Assembly (NCBI GenBank): GCA_001970955.1
Contig: MPUH01000544.1
Coordinates: 1 to 46,879 of the forward strand
Origin: Stentor coeruleus
Lineage: Eukaryota; Ciliophora; Heterotrichea; Heterotrichida; Stentoridae
Length of the DNA stretch: 46,879 bases
Direction of reading: 5' to 3'
A program made the position numbers and the translations under genes. The notes beneath the pieces were generated by a model, which saw nothing but the letters and a program-made list of their open reading frames with translations, was not told the DNA's origin and ran no database searches. Shown here one piece after another: positions 7,820 through 17,471 of this stretch. The stretch's first letter is position 1; every line of letters starts with the position of its first letter.

Positions 7820-10813
7820 ATGGATGAACGGAATAGCAGAAGCCAAGAACTGGACTCAAACGAACTAGTCCAGCATCTAAGAGAAAAAGTTCGAAACCAG
7901 GCTCAACGACTACGAGCCTTAGAACAATATAGGGTACTATGTGAACAAAGAATCAGTGAATTCATACCCGGCCATAATTTCCCAGTTAAACCTGAAGACC
8001 TTGGAAGTGGCCTTCCAGCTCATAATTCACAAGAACTTGCTATGGCCAAGCAGAAAATTGCTAGACTAGAACAACAGTTAATGTCCCAAAACATAAAAGT
8101 CCCTCTAGCTGACAATTACACATTCCCACCTCCGACCACGCAATTGACTTTAGCCCAGCTTCAAGAATTATACTCAGCAATTTATTATCAACATCACGAT
8201 TTAATCAAAGAAAAGTCTAATTTAGAAGAAAGCTTAAGATCAGAAATGTTAGCTTGTGAAGAACAAAGAGCTTATATCGAAGTTCTAAAACAAGCACTAG
8301 AAAGCAATTTACAAGAACTTGGCCTTACAGGAAGAACAATTGAAGATATATTATCTAAACCTGGTGCTATGGAAAATAGAGACAATTCAAAAACGGTCAA
8401 AAGCAATGATTTATTAGAAGCTAAAAGTTTAGAATGTGAAGCTTTATTACAAGAAAGAACAAAAACTGATAAGCATTTAAAAGAAGCTGCTGAAGCTTTA
8501 CAATATGCAGAAGAAGAAGTTGAAAGGCTCGAAGAAGAAAAATCAGCATTATTAGATTATATTGAGCAAAATACAAAGAAAAATGAAGATGCGAGTTTAG
8601 AAATCGATGAGTTCAAAAAACAAATACTTGATCTAGAAAAGAAAATGCATATGATAAATAAAGAACTTAGCCAAGAACAAAGTATGAGAAAGGAACTTGA
8701 AGGACATCTTGATAATTATAAAGATGAAACTAGCAGAAATGAGAAAAATTCTGAGATGATAATAGAAAAACTTAAAGGGCAAATTAAAGGACTTGAAGAT
8801 AAAAATGAGTCTTTACAAGTTAATAATACAACTTTAGCTAATACTTTACAGGAAACTCAAGCAGAATTAGATGAGCTTAAATCCCAACATGACATTTCAA
8901 TCAAAGAAGTTTCATCGATTAGAAAAAATTTATCTGTCTTTGAAAGTAAGGCAGAAGAAGCTGAGAAATCATCACATAAGATAATCGATGCTAATAAAGA
9001 TTTAGAAGGGAAACTAGCTAAAGCTGAGAAAGAACTAAAAATGTTCCGTGAAAGAAAAGTCAAAGAACTTGAAAATGAATACAAAGCAATTCAGGAACAG
9101 ATAGTCATGGAGTTAGACAATGCTAAAAATGATTTAGAAAAAATTCAAGCTTTAAACAAAGAGGTCACTAAAGAAAATCAGGAACTCAAAAGAAAGTTAA
9201 AAAAAACTAGTGAAGAACTTGGAAAGTATCAAAACTCAACAAATCAAACTTCACAGGAGTTTGCTGAGATGAAAAAAAGCTATGAAATTGGGAAGATACA
9301 ATTAAGACAATTAGAATTTGAAAAAGATAAACTAAACTCCGACCTCCAAAGGCTTGAATTTGTTGTAAATACAGAAAAGTCAGCTAGTCAATTAGCTCAA
9401 GAAGAAAACTCAGCTTTAAAAGATAAACTTGAAGAGCTTAGTAAATCCCAAAAATCATTAAACGAGTCCAACCGCGATAAAGAAAACAAACTGCAAAACG
9501 CGTTATTCGAAATTGAGAACCTAAAAAAAAATGTAACACTATCATTTAAAGATATAGAAAGCGAAAGAGCACTTAAAACACAATATTATGAAGATGTCCT
9601 CAAGCTGAAAAAATCCCAAAACACTTTATCCCAAGCAGGTTCTTTATTAGAAGAATGTAAAATTGTAATAACTGAGTTTTCTGGGAATTTTGGAGCTATA
9701 AGTGCAGCATCAAACAATTTTTCATCGATACTTTCAAGTCAATATAAAGACTTATTATTTAAATCAAATGACAAAGATAGTATAAATTTGGTTGAATGGG
9801 TTCGGATATCAATTGAAGAAATGGAAGCTTTGATAAGAAGACTTGGAGAATATAAACAAGATTTAAGCTCAGTGACTCAGAAGCTCACGATGAGTCAGCA
9901 TAAATTAGATGGATTAATTATTGATGAAAGCTCTTTGAGAGATAGGGAAAGAAGTCTTAGAGGACAGTTAGAGGCACTTATTGCAGAAAAAGAAAAACTT
10001 GCTGGGGATAGGGAATGCTTGATGGGGAAAGTTCAGAATACTGGAAATGAAGTTGCTTTGTTGAAAAAGGAATTGCAGAGTAAGGAAGAAGAATGTCAGA
10101 GGTTGAGAGACCAGCTGAGTTATACATCTTCAGAAACTATTCAATGGAGGAATACAGCTGAAACTGACATTTTTGCTATTAAAGCTATTGAAGAAAAAGC
10201 TAATCTTTTACTTAAAGAAAAAAAGGAACTTGAAATCCTCATGGGGAAACTCCAGAGCTCAGTGCCTTCAAGTGATTTGCAAAGAATTTTCCTTGATTTA
10301 ATGAAATGTCACAGTGAACTTGAGATTATAAACAGAGAAAGACTTAGGATTGAAAACCAGCTACTCAGAAGTGAAGGGGAAATGCGAAGTCTTTCACGAA
10401 ATCATCAACAAGAAAAAGCTATACAAGTAAGAAAAGAAGTAGAAAGTTTAAGAACTCAGCTAAGTAATTGTGATTCACAGATTTTAACATATAAAAGAAG
10501 AATGATTACTTTAGAAGAAGAGATGCATGATGTTGAAAAATGCGAAAGAAGAAGATTTGCATTACAGTTTGATACAGAAAAAAGTTATGTTCATGCCCAG
10601 ACTGAGCTGAATTTTAAGTCTAAAGAATTGCAAAATGCTCAGCTAAGCTTGTTTGATATGAAACGAAGGCAAGAAAGTGTAGAAAAAAATGTATCTTTTT
10701 TGACACCGCAGGGTGGATTTCAGGAGTCAATTGAAGATAGACCTTTGTTGTCGTATTTTGATAAATTAAGGAGAGCACGTAATCAACTCTCCGATCTCAA
10801 GGATCAAGAATAA
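7820..10813 (+). CDS. Long coiled-coil protein, likely cytoskeletal
   Basis: 997 aa, ATG to TAA, no intron needed. The first ~190 residues are distinct: a helical start with VRNQAQRLRALEQYRVLCEQRI, a Pro/Gly linker, a QQLMSQN helix, then a PPP-containing turn and a helix ending LACEEQRAYIEVLKQAL. Residues about 200-960 are near-continuous heptads rich in Glu, Lys and Leu, with a possible break around 615-650 (a less charged segment with GNFGAISAASNNF). The C-terminus, from about residue 950, is again non-repetitive and contains VSFLTPQGGF and LLSYFDKLRRAR. No ATPase head is present, so it is not a myosin, kinesin or SMC protein. Size and layout resemble basal-body, centrosomal or cortical-fibre scaffolds of ciliates, but I cannot assign an orthologue. 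Confidence 0.85.
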   Translation: MDERNSRSQELDSNELVQHLREKVRNQAQRLRALEQYRVLCEQRISEFIPGHNFPVKPEDLGSGLPAHNSQELAMAKQKIARLEQQLMSQNIKVPLADNYTFPPPTTQLTLAQLQELYSAIYYQHHDLIKEKSNLEESLRSEMLACEEQRAYIEVLKQALESNLQELGLTGRTIEDILSKPGAMENRDNSKTVKSNDLLEAKSLECEALLQERTKTDKHLKEAAEALQYAEEEVERLEEEKSALLDYIEQNTKKNEDASLEIDEFKKQILDLEKKMHMINKELSQEQSMRKELEGHLDNYKDETSRNEKNSEMIIEKLKGQIKGLEDKNESLQVNNTTLANTLQETQAELDELKSQHDISIKEVSSIRKNLSVFESKAEEAEKSSHKIIDANKDLEGKLAKAEKELKMFRERKVKELENEYKAIQEQIVMELDNAKNDLEKIQALNKEVTKENQELKRKLKKTSEELGKYQNSTNQTSQEFAEMKKSYEIGKIQLRQLEFEKDKLNSDLQRLEFVVNTEKSASQLAQEENSALKDKLEELSKSQKSLNESNRDKENKLQNALFEIENLKKNVTLSFKDIESERALKTQYYEDVLKLKKSQNTLSQAGSLLEECKIVITEFSGNFGAISAASNNFSSILSSQYKDLLFKSNDKDSINLVEWVRISIEEMEALIRRLGEYKQDLSSVTQKLTMSQHKLDGLIIDESSLRDRERSLRGQLEALIAEKEKLAGDRECLMGKVQNTGNEVALLKKELQSKEEECQRLRDQLSYTSSETIQWRNTAETDIFAIKAIEEKANLLLKEKKELEILMGKLQSSVPSSDLQRIFLDLMKCHSELEIINRERLRIENQLLRSEGEMRSLSRNHQQEKAIQVRKEVESLRTQLSNCDSQILTYKRRMITLEEEMHDVEKCERRRFALQFDTEKSYVHAQTELNFKSKELQNAQLSLFDMKRRQESVEKNVSFLTPQGGFQESIEDRPLLSYFDKLRRARNQLSDLKDQE

Positions 10814-11080
10814 ATAAAATCCAACAAGCTTTCTATAATCTAATTCATCAATATATTTTTTTCTCAAATCAAAATCTTAAACCTGCATCTTAATAAAAAA
10901 CTTAATAATTCTGTAACTAAAAGAATTTCCCCCTCTAAATTTCAAAGCTCCATCTTATACTGAATTTTAACATCACATAAAAAAAATTATCCTTAATAAT
11001 ATCATAAAACTCTTCCTAAAAATACTTATTTTCCATATACTAATTTAAAATTTAGTTACCGGCCTTAAAAAAAGAATATA

Positions 11081-12266
11081 TTAGGCATTTCTTTGAGTCC
11101 TCAATTTCTTCTCCTCTTCTTTCTTTAAGGGTCTTTCTTCTACTTGTTTCAAAGCTGGCTCATCTGCTATAGCATTTTGTTTGTTCTAAGTAAAACTTAC
11201 AAAGTTGAAAATAGTCCAATCGAAAATATAATCATACTGATAGTTTTCCCTAAAAAATAAATCCTTAAACATTCTTTTCAAATACGCATAATCCNAAATC
11301 CTCAAAAATCCTCAAAAAACCCAAAATCCCAGTTAAAATCACAAAAGTCCTCATTAAATCCCTTCAACCCAAAAACTTTTACCAAATATAATCATACTGA
11401 TAGTTTTCCCTAAAAAATAAATCCTTAAACATTCTTTTCAAATACGCATAATCCGGTCTTTCCTCAAACCTCAAATTTCTACAATAATTCATATAAGTAT
11501 TAAACTCTGGGGGAAACCCAGCACAAAGCATAGAGTTTGGGGTTTCCATTTTACTCTGCATAATTTTCTCATACTTTTCCTTTCTATTATGTGCCCTAAG
11601 CCCCTGCCATGGTAAAGAACCTCTTAAAAAGTACATAAATACATATCCAAGTCCTTCCAAATCATCTCTTCTTGACTGTTCAATACCCAAATGTGTATTC
11701 AAACTAGCGTATCTTGCTGTTCCAGTCAAACTTTTCCCTTCTCTATATGGAATATGCTGCTGAGTTTTCGGGTCTCTATACTTTTTTGCAAGACCAAAAT
11801 CAATAACAAAAACCTGATTCGCTTTTTTCCCTAGGCCTATCAAAAAATTATCAGGCTTTATATCCCTGTGAAGGAAGTTCTTAGCATGGAAAAACTCGAT
11901 CCTTGAAATCATTTGATCAGCCAACATTAGCACTGTTTTTAATGAAAACCTTCTACTACATGTGTTAAACAAGTCTTCTAAGGAAGATCCCATTAAATCT
12001 AAGACCATTAAGTTCATGTCACCTTCTACACCAAACCAGTGAATATTAGGGATGCCTACTCCTCCTTGGAGCATTTGATAGATTTTTGATTCATAAAGTA
12101 ACTGTGGATGACGGGAACGGATGCTTTCGAACTTTATTGCGATGTCTTCGTTGGTTTGAAGGTTTTTGCCTATGTGGATTATCCCAAAAGACCCACTTCC
12201 TATTTTAATCCCAATCACGTATTTGTTCCCCACTGTCTGACCCATAGAGATATTCAATGAACTCAT
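11081..12266 (-). CDS. Casein kinase 1 family Ser/Thr kinase, interrupted by an assembly artefact
   Basis: The CK1 catalytic domain is complete: Gly loop GSGSFG at 23-28, K45, HRDIKPDN at 133-140, [11 protein letters not shown] with DFG at 156-158, and the CK1 signature GTARYAS...[11 protein letters not shown] at 182-204. Read directly, the frame stops after YDYIW at 11379. That end is false: a 71-bp block (11384-11454) is repeated exactly at 11224-11294 next to a single N. Continuing from the left copy gives [12 protein letters not shown], the normal CK1 domain end, then a 15-nt intron (11186-11200), then a charged tail ending at TAA 11081-11083. Dropping 160 bases (11295-11454) gives 336 aa. 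CK1 kinases prefer primed or acidic sites and act in the Wnt, cilium, cell-cycle and vesicle pathways; which one applies here is not evident. Confidence 0.9.
11186..11200 (-). other. 15-nt intron near the 3' end of the CK1 gene
   Basis: On the minus strand the sequence is GTAAGTTTTACTTAG, with GT-AG ends and an A at position 10. It nearly repeats the intron at 2118-2132 (two differences). Its removal joins the FDWTIFNF end of the kinase domain to a 34-residue charged tail. Confidence 0.85.
11224..11454. repeat. Assembly join: exact 71-bp direct repeats around a single N
   Basis: Bases 11224-11294 and 11384-11454 are identical. Between them lie one N (11295) and 88 bases that do not continue the CK1 frame. 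Identical flanks beside an N, inside a conserved coding region, are what a scaffolding overlap that was not merged looks like. The left copy is in register with the true CK1 3' end. Confidence 0.9.
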
Positions 12267-12805
12267 GTATTATATTAGATTAATATGAATTAATGTTGCA
12301 GATTAGAATTTTAAGGTGGATTGATGACTAGATTGAAGATTTTAAGAGGTCGAAGAGGCTTTTATGTTTGCAAGGTAGTTTTATTTGGAAAAGTTGTATT
12401 GAGTTTTTTAAATTTAGTGTGAGAGGGTTATTTGTATAGGAGTTAAAGTAGAAGGGGTGAGGGTTGGGAAGAATTTTCAGTTTTCGGTTAGAGATAGCAG
12501 GATTTTATCAGGATAATAGTACTATATGTTGATATTAGTATAAATTTCAGCAAAATAAATGAGACGTAATGAAATTCCTATTAATAAGTTTACTTATTTT
12601 AACTATAAATTATAACCTTATTATAGTTTTTCTTTCACTGCATCCATAATCCTAAATATTCTAACCATATTTACCTTCAAGAATAAAAAAGACATTTTTT
12701 GCTTCACCTCAATAATAATCACAAACATCCAATATCAATCCTCTCTAATCCACATCCTTTCTTATCTTAAATCCTATTTTAAAAAATAATATCTTTATAT
12801 AAGCA
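12267..12805. other. Intergenic between CK1 and the pseudokinase gene
   Basis: No coding frame or repeat is seen. It contains the 5' flank of CK1 and the 3' flank of the pseudokinase gene, both on the minus strand. Confidence 0.5.
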
Positions 12806-14131
12806 TTAGTTCTTCTTAATAATCTCTCCTAATCGATTCTGTAAAACTTCAGTCTTAACTCCTATTTCAGCAGCCAAATCTTTCACTGCTGTACTACTAA
12901 ATGGTTTAATATCACGTCCAGTAAGGACAACTTGTAAACTTTCCATAACCATATTAAATTGCTTTTCCACATTTACGGTAATATCTTTGCTTCCTACAAC
13001 ACTCATATTAATAAGTTCTTTAAGACTTACATCAGGACCAACAACATTTTCAACACTTATCCAATCATGATTCAAAAGCTCTTCAGCCGTGGTTTTTATA
13101 GAAAAGTTTGTTATTTTGCATAAGAAATCTTGTAATGGTAAAGATAATCTATGTAAATATGGCATACCTTCTATTGCCAAAGCTGCATGAAATAGGCAGC
13201 AATGAGGCATATGATCAGGTGGGGTATTTAATATAGAGCCTATGGATTTATGGAAAATTGATATATCAGTGAGCCATTCCATTGAACCTAGAGCTGAACC
13301 TAATATTGTGCTACCTAAAGAATAGATATCATTATAGAAGTCCAATGGATAATCTGTTTCTTCTTCTTTTAAGTTTTTTTTTGACATACTGATCGCTAGT
13401 TTAGCAGTTCCTTCTTTGTCGAAGAGGATATGACTCATTGTTATTGTTCCATAGACTCCGTTTTTTTTATGATAGTGAGATAGAGCTGTTAACACCCTGC
13501 GGCTTATGCTTCGCAAAATGCGCTCTGGCAGGGATCCAACTGAATCACACAACTTAGCTAAACTATCTCCAGCCATATATTCACTAACAATTGTCACGCA
13601 ACCTTCAGGACTATTCCAAAAACTTGTACTTACTTCCACCATATATCTTTTTGAAGACTGTATTTTTTGCCATGATTTCAATGTATCTAATAATCTTTGC
13701 CTATTAGAAAAAGTATTTAATGGTATTTCTTTAGTTGCATATAACTTAAAAGTTGGTGCATGAAGCGATTTGCGTATAGTTCCAGAGTTACAAGAGGACT
13801 TTAAAATAGATAGAGTTATCATTTCTTCTAATTTAATTGAAGATTGTATAAGCATTTCAATATTTATGGCTGAAGCGTTTTTTTCACTGGTTTGAGGAAA
13901 ACATTCAAGTTTTTGTATAACTTTTCTTAGAGCACTAGCACCAGGCGAGCTGCTTTTTAAAGGTGAAAGTAGTTCTGTGACCTTTTTGTATTCATTTGCT
14001 CTGAAGAGATCTTTATTGTCTTGGCTTTTTTTTATAATCAGATGCTTGGGTTGTGTAAAGGCTTTAGGCAACCGATTCGAGATAATAGGCTTTCTAGTTG
14101 GTGGAATAGCTTTGGAGTCTTCTTCTTTCAT
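12806..14131 (-). CDS. MAP2K-like protein pseudokinase
   Basis: 441 aa, ATG to TAA. After a ~120-residue polar N-terminus comes a kinase fold closest to MAP kinase kinases: FKLYATKEIPL (with K134 in the place of the ATP-binding Lys), a hinge IVSEYMAGDSLAKL (MAP2K MEYMDGGSL), then LPERILRSISRRVLTALSHYH. The catalytic centre is gone: HRDIKPSN is replaced by YGTITMSH (227-234), and DFG by ISM (247-249). The DxW/G helix survives as YNDIYSLGSTILG. A C-terminal domain (about 370-441) with EKQFNMVMESL follows. Phosphotransfer is therefore very unlikely, and a scaffold or allosteric role in a MAPK-type cascade is inferred. The frame is intact over the whole length, so it is a maintained gene, not a broken kinase. 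Confidence 0.8.
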   Translation of the reverse strand: MKEEDSKAIPPTRKPIISNRLPKAFTQPKHLIIKKSQDNKDLFRANEYKKVTELLSPLKSSSPGASALRKVIQKLECFPQTSEKNASAINIEMLIQSSIKLEEMITLSILKSSCNSGTIRKSLHAPTFKLYATKEIPLNTFSNRQRLLDTLKSWQKIQSSKRYMVEVSTSFWNSPEGCVTIVSEYMAGDSLAKLCDSVGSLPERILRSISRRVLTALSHYHKKNGVYGTITMSHILFDKEGTAKLAISMSKKNLKEEETDYPLDFYNDIYSLGSTILGSALGSMEWLTDISIFHKSIGSILNTPPDHMPHCCLFHAALAIEGMPYLHRLSLPLQDFLCKITNFSIKTTAEELLNHDWISVENVVGPDVSLKELINMSVVGSKDITVNVEKQFNMVMESLQVVLTGRDIKPFSSTAVKDLAAEIGVKTEVLQNRLGEIIKKN

Positions 14132-15635
14132 TTTTAAATTGATTTATTATATATAGACTCGCTGCTAGGTGTTGTTGAAAATTATGTATGCAATGAGATA
14201 ATACAATTATTGTGCATTTCTATCCTATGCTATCATCGCATTCATGAACACTCCTTTAGCAACCTTAGGAGAATGAAATCTTAAAACTTTAACAAACTAA
14301 AAGTCATGATATTGTTGTAAAAGAATGAAGATTCAATGATTTTTAGCTATATAGTGGTCAAGTAAAAACAAATAAATTATTTAGAAAACCCGCTATATCA
14401 GTTCAAAAGATATAAAAATTTTAATACAATTTTATTAAAGACTGTAGGATGAGCGTGATGATTTCCTGAAATTTTTAATAATATTCAAACCGAGCTATGA
14501 TGAACTTTTGATTTAATGAAATTGTTCAATTTATTTACTGGAACTCATAACTTGCCACATAAAGTTTATATTATAAAGCAGCTACATCAATTTTTATTAT
14601 TGCTTTTTGATAGGATAAATATTAATGTTGGTATGATAGCCATAAATTTAGAGTATGTAGGAACTTGTGTAAACTAATATCAACAGTTAGTGAATGAAGT
14701 TTTACAAGTTTATTATGCAAACTCTTAGGAAATTACTTTTTTATGTTGTGATTCTTGGAGGGAGTGAGATTTTCAGATGAATGCTTTGTAGAATTTTTAT
14801 ATATTATCATTTATCTATTGGATAGAGTGCAAAAGAAGGACGAGCTTGAGAACTTGGTGATAATTTAAGATGGGTACAAGGGATTTGTCGAAGAATTTAA
14901 GAAGGATATTTATATAACATCTAGAAATACCTCAAACATATTATGCCCATTAATGGCTACAATTTTGTATAGATCTCATGAGAATGACTTTATTTAGTTG
15001 GGCTTGAATTTAGTTAACTCATTAATATTTATATACAGTTAGTTTGAGTATGATCAGAATATAATATTCAAGACTTAAAATTTTTTAAAGTAAGATTCTA
15101 ATGAGCCTAGGATATTTTAAAGCTTTATTATTATATAATACTCATAACAAAATTGAAAAAGATTCATAATTTTCTTATAACTATATATAATAAAAGAAGT
15201 AAGAGCATAACTATAAAGAAGATGAAGTTTAATAACTTAATCACTTATGAGTTTTCATTTATTAACAAAGCTTACTGATCAGAAGATAATCTTCCAGCAC
15301 CAAAAGATAAGCCAGCAGGTTTTTACTGAAGAATTGACAATTATATTTTTTGATCACAAAAATTTTGACAGTGGTTTAGCATTAGGAATTATCCTAAAAT
15401 AAGAAACTAGAAATTGCCGATAAAAAAGACTGAAAAAACAAAAGTAATCAATAAAATTAATAAAAATCACCAAATATGAAAATAATTATTAGCACTTAGC
15501 TTGTGATAAACCTTCCATTATCCTAATCTATCATAAAAAAAACTATATTTTATATGCAAGCCCTAACCTTGAAAATTATTCTCATATAATCTTTCTAATA
15601 AAAATTTACTCTGAGTTTAATGGATATATATTTTG
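14132..15635. other. Long intergenic stretch with one possible protein-derived patch
   Basis: Most of the 1.5 kb is AT-rich with stops in all frames. At about 15090-15412 one frame reads well only if TGA is taken as Trp (see findings). A competing standard-code frame of 51 codons overlaps it at 15249-15404. Neither is strong enough to call a gene. No RNA gene or repeat was recognised. Confidence 0.45.
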
Positions 15636-16055
15636 ATGATTACTCAAAGCGAGTACTCAAAAATCATCAGTAGTCCAACATCTCACACCATTTCAACAAT
15701 AACTCCAAACGACAAAAACATTGAAGTCCGTTTGATTCTCTTAGAAAAATTAGGCACGATAAGTTTAAAAAGTGGCGATGTCATTCACCAATTTTTAGTA
15801 GCTGACCAGACTGGATCGATTAAATGCAATTTTTTTGGGGAGCATGGCCATCAGCTAAGGTCTGGAGATATTGTTTTTATGTCTGGGATTTATGCGACTT
15901 TATATAAGGAAACTACTTTGACACTGTATACTGGGAAAAGGTCTAAGGTTTATAAGATTGGCGAATTCTTTATGGTTTTTGTTGAAGAGCCGAGGATGAG
16001 TGAAACTGTGTGGGAAAGAGATCAGGGTGGAGCTTATGTTCTTAAAAAGGCTTAG
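15636..16055 (+). CDS. SOSS-B/NABP single-stranded DNA-binding OB-fold protein
   Basis: 139 aa, ATG at 15636, stop TAG. After a short polar leader the OB fold runs from about residue 27 to 110: IEVRLILLEKLGTIS, then a FLVADQTGSIKCNFFGE strand pair, LRSGDIVFMSGIYATLYK, TLTLYTGKRSKVYKIGEFFMVFVEEP. Human SOSS-B1 has the same order: [51 protein letters not shown]. These proteins bind single-stranded DNA or RNA and form the SOSS complex with INTS3 and INIP in double-strand break repair and with Integrator at transcription sites. The plain C-terminal tail of the vertebrate protein is absent, as in other short forms. In a polyploid macronucleus a repair or Integrator role is plausible but not shown. 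Confidence 0.88.
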   Translation: MITQSEYSKIISSPTSHTISTITPNDKNIEVRLILLEKLGTISLKSGDVIHQFLVADQTGSIKCNFFGEHGHQLRSGDIVFMSGIYATLYKETTLTLYTGKRSKVYKIGEFFMVFVEEPRMSETVWERDQGGAYVLKKA

Positions 16056-16575
16056 TCATTAGCTTTGGATAATGTTTAATAGTTATGAATTAGGTTGTAG
16101 TAAAATAGAATTGAAAGTGGTGAGAGTACAATAGCTTTTGGAATGAGTTTCATAAGAATTTTAATAACTTTATTTAAAGAAATTATAATAGGGATAAAAA
16201 TAAACTGAGGATGATCAGATTATATAAAAGTAATAAGACTATATTATAAATAACAAATCAGATAGTTTTCCTTGGCTACTTTTAGTAGTTAAAAATAACT
16301 TTCATTTCTCAGGAAAACTAGAAGAAAATTAGAAGTTTAACTAAAATTATATAAAATTTACTTGAAAATCTACTTAAGCACTCAAAATATACACAAAATT
16401 TAAACCTCCTGAAAAAGTTCATGAAGATTGATATCTCAACTAATATTACATTTATTCGTAAATCCCTCTAAAAATCTCAAAAATCATAATCTAACCACAT
16501 ATTTCACCCCCAATATTTTATCATTTCCCAGCAAATCTTTCCATATAAATATTTATCTTTGAGCTTAGTCACTAA
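16056..16575. other. Intergenic between convergent genes
   Basis: AT-rich 3' flanks of the SOSS-B gene and the membrane-anchored unknown. No frame, hairpin or repeat was noticed. Confidence 0.5.
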
Positions 16576-17460
16576 CTAACTTAGGTTTCCATATTTTTTA
16601 GTAAGTCTCTGTACTTCTTGTGCGGGGAGTTTATCTTCCATAATCATCTGCATTGTATAACTATATTCCTCCTCCAGCATTTGAGCCTTCTGCCTAAACC
16701 CAGGTTCTGAAGCCGAGAACTTCTGCTGAGCCTTTCTCAATATAGCCATCGGAGCTTCTTCTAATCCCATCAACCCATGTTTTTCAAAAATGTTATTTTT
16801 TTCTTTTTCAGCTTCAACTTCTAATTCCTGAATAGCTCTCATAAACTCTTCACTATTAGGATTAGGAGCTATACCTTTACTTTTCATATCACTCATTTGC
16901 TTATATGTTATATATTTCCCATTATCATACATATCAAACAATACCTTTAAAGTTACCTCAGGGGTAATAAAATCAGGTAATGGGGTATCATCTGTGGGCA
17001 TAATTCCTTTATAAGCTTGCTCAAGGTTGTTTTTCATATCTTTCATCATTTTACTGATTTCTTGATCTGAGTCTTGAATGGCTATAACAGCAGTATGGAA
17101 CTCGGCTTCAGTGATTCCATGTAGTTCATAGACTTTGTCTTCAGCTTTTTTTATGAAAGATTGTATTGGAGTTTGGGTTATCAGGATTTCTTTTAATGCT
17201 GCTTCAGGGAGTCTGCCACCTGATTGCTCTTTAACACTATTGGCAAATGTGGATATTGTAATGTAAACACTTCCAAACTCCTTTTTGAGGTCTTTCATAA
17301 TAGCTAGGATTTGGTCCCTACGCAATGCCCCATTGCCTTGCGAAGGTCCCGTGCCATCATCAGAAAGGTAATAAATAAGTCCAACAACACCTATCACAGC
17401 ACCACCTATGATTAGCTTTGAAAGACTTACCATTTTTTCCATGATTATATCTCTTTGCAT
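16576..17460 (-). CDS. Membrane-anchored protein of unknown function
   Basis: 294 aa, ATG to TAG. One hydrophobic helix at about residues 14-33 (LIIGGAVIGVVGLIYYLS) follows a short basic leader, so it is probably a signal anchor or a mitochondrial inner-membrane anchor. The remainder is helical and soluble, with no Cys and with several Met-rich helices, and includes TPEVTLKVLFDMYDNGKYITY and a charged EVEAEKEKNNIFEKHGLMG. No catalytic motif, EF-hand or repeat is recognisable. The start lies only 11 nt after the HPD stop on the same strand and in a different frame, so the 5' untranslated region must be minimal, internal to HPD, or shared with it. A second Met at residue 7 is an alternative start. 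The gene looks real from its even amino-acid use and length. Confidence 0.75.
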   Translation of the reverse strand: MQRDIIMEKMVSLSKLIIGGAVIGVVGLIYYLSDDGTGPSQGNGALRRDQILAIMKDLKKEFGSVYITISTFANSVKEQSGGRLPEAALKEILITQTPIQSFIKKAEDKVYELHGITEAEFHTAVIAIQDSDQEISKMMKDMKNNLEQAYKGIMPTDDTPLPDFITPEVTLKVLFDMYDNGKYITYKQMSDMKSKGIAPNPNSEEFMRAIQELEVEAEKEKNNIFEKHGLMGLEEAPMAILRKAQQKFSASEPGFRQKAQMLEEEYSYTMQMIMEDKLPAQEVQRLTKKYGNLS

Positions 17461-17471
17461 AGATTAATTAA

